From contig JBBINN010000065.1 in the NCBI GenBank assembly GCA_037443885.1, positions 1 through 15,494 of the forward strand: DNA of 15,494 nt. The letters run 5' to 3'. This document shows positions 14,805-15,494 of this stretch, piece by piece. The notes under the pieces are model-generated. The model was given only the letters and a program-made list of their open reading frames with translations. It did not search any database and was not told the origin of the DNA. How positions within the stretch are numbered: position 1 is the stretch's first letter; every line of letters begins with the position of its first letter. The stretch comes from SG8-30 sp037443885. GTDB taxonomy: Bacteria > Pseudomonadota > Gammaproteobacteria > Steroidobacterales > Steroidobacteraceae. The position numbers and the translations under genes are program-made.

Positions 14805-15494
14805 ATGCCCGGGGCGCTGCGGATCGCGATCGCCCAGGTCGACTGCTTCGTCGGCGACGTCCCGGGCAACGCGGGCCGCATCCTCGCGGCCGCGGAGCGC
14901 GCCCGTGCGCTCGGGGTGCGCATCGTCGTCTTTCCCGAGCTCGCCCTGTCCGGCTACCCGCCCGAGGACCTGCTGTTCCACCGTGGCTTCCGCAACCGTA
15001 TCGGCGAGGCGCTCGCCCGGCTCGAGCGCGAGGCCCGCGGCATCGACCTCGTGGTCGGCTATCCCGAGTACCTCGGCGAGTCCATCTACAACTCGGCGGC
15101 CGTGATCCGGGACGGTCGCATCGTCGCCCGTCATCGCAAGCAGCTGCTGCCGAACTACCAGGTCTTCGACGAGAAGCGCTACTTCCAGGCGGGCCATGGT
15201 CCGACCTGCCTCGACGTCGACGGCGTGCGGGTGGCGCTGCTCGTCTGCGAGGATGTCTGGGAACCTGGCCCGGCCGCGGCCGCCAGGGCCGCCGGTGCGG
15301 AACTGGCGCTGGTGCTGAACGCATCGCCCTTCGAGCTGCGCAAGCAGGCGCGGCGCGAGGAGGTGCTGCACGCGCGGGCGCGGGAAACCGGTCTCGATTT
15401 CGTCTATGCGAACCTGGTCGGCGGCCAGGACGAGCTGGTGTTCGACGGCCAGTCGTTCGTCACGAGCGGCGCCGGGCAGGTCGTGCATCGCGCG
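14805..15494 (+). CDS. nadE: Glutamine-dependent NAD+ synthetase, N-terminal glutaminase domain, 3' end outside window
   Basis: Converts deamido-NAD+ to NAD+ with ammonia released from glutamine. The 230 visible residues are the nitrilase-fold glutaminase domain. It opens with LRIAIAQVDCFVGDVPGN (5-22). The Glu-Lys-Cys triad is visible as E45 (FPELALSGYPPEDLL), K112 (RKQLLPNYQVFDE) and C148 (LLVCEDVWEPG). The frame is open to the window edge, so the C-terminal ATP-PPi synthetase domain (SGGxDS motif) must lie beyond base 15494; full proteins are about 540-560 residues. The ATG at 14805 is 5 bp after the sucD stop with no separate Shine-Dalgarno, which suggests coupling to sucCD. A lone carbon-nitrogen hydrolase is possible but less likely given the YxxFDExRYF and PPEDLL features. 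Confidence 0.92.
   Translation, partial: MPGALRIAIAQVDCFVGDVPGNAGRILAAAERARALGVRIVVFPELALSGYPPEDLLFHRGFRNRIGEALARLEREARGIDLVVGYPEYLGESIYNSAAVIRDGRIVARHRKQLLPNYQVFDEKRYFQAGHGPTCLDVDGVRVALLVCEDVWEPGPAAAARAAGAELALVLNASPFELRKQARREEVLHARARETGLDFVYANLVGGQDELVFDGQSFVTSGAGQVVHRA

Noticed and set aside
13393..15324. A 643-codon minus-strand open frame opposite sucC, sucD and nadE
   Set aside because: Low-complexity Arg/Ala/Gly translation with no domain, opposite three clear genes.

Overview
The window is a high-GC chromosomal segment of a gammaproteobacterium. The evidence is the gene content and order: pilS-pilR-pilA-pilB-pilC-pilD-coaE on one strand, followed by zapD-yacG, with sucC-sucD-nadE divergent from pilS. 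ZapD occurs in gamma/betaproteobacteria, and the pilSR/sucCD/nadE neighbourhood recalls Xanthomonadales-like and related lineages; that taxonomic hint is inference from memory of gene order. Most of the window is core genome. I see no CRISPR array, transposase, phage gene, rRNA or tRNA.

Layout. Bases 1-1012 (+) hold the C-terminal half of a prolyl oligopeptidase, cut by the window edge. Bases 1134-2805 (-) hold a tight cluster zapD, yacG (GTGA overlap) and tpm (thiopurine S-methyltransferase family). Bases 3038-3898 (+) hold a fatty-acid hydroxylase/sterol-desaturase-family membrane protein with less GC-biased codons. It points against the surrounding operon, sits exactly between coaE and zapD (normally adjacent), and overlaps the coaE 3' end by 29 bp. 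Bases 3870-12486 (-) hold coaE and a complete type IV pilus assembly module: prepilin peptidase PilD, platform PilC, assembly ATPase PilB, major pilin PilA, and the two-component regulator PilS/PilR. Bases 12641-15494 (+) hold succinyl-CoA synthetase (sucC, sucD) and the start of a glutamine-dependent NAD+ synthetase (nadE, cut by the window edge).

How the parts work together. PilS (membrane histidine kinase) phosphorylates PilR (NtrC-type sigma54 activator). PilR should act on the clear sigma54 -24/-12 promoter upstream of pilA (9289-9304, -). Further upstream lie an AT-rich spacer and three TGACGCG half-sites that could be the PilR enhancer. The pilA leader carries a stem-loop and the gene ends in a strong intrinsic terminator, so the abundant pilin mRNA can be insulated from pilBCD, which has its own candidate sigma70 promoter. 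PilD cleaves the PilA leader, and PilB and PilC polymerise the pilin.

Points deserving a second look: the desaturase insertion and the dense palindromes beside it, the histone-like Lys/Arg/Ala tail on SucD, the regulatory architecture around pilA, and an assembly gap (10 N) inside pilR. That gap is flanked by a 20-bp duplicated sequence whose collapse restores an intact 447-residue PilR.
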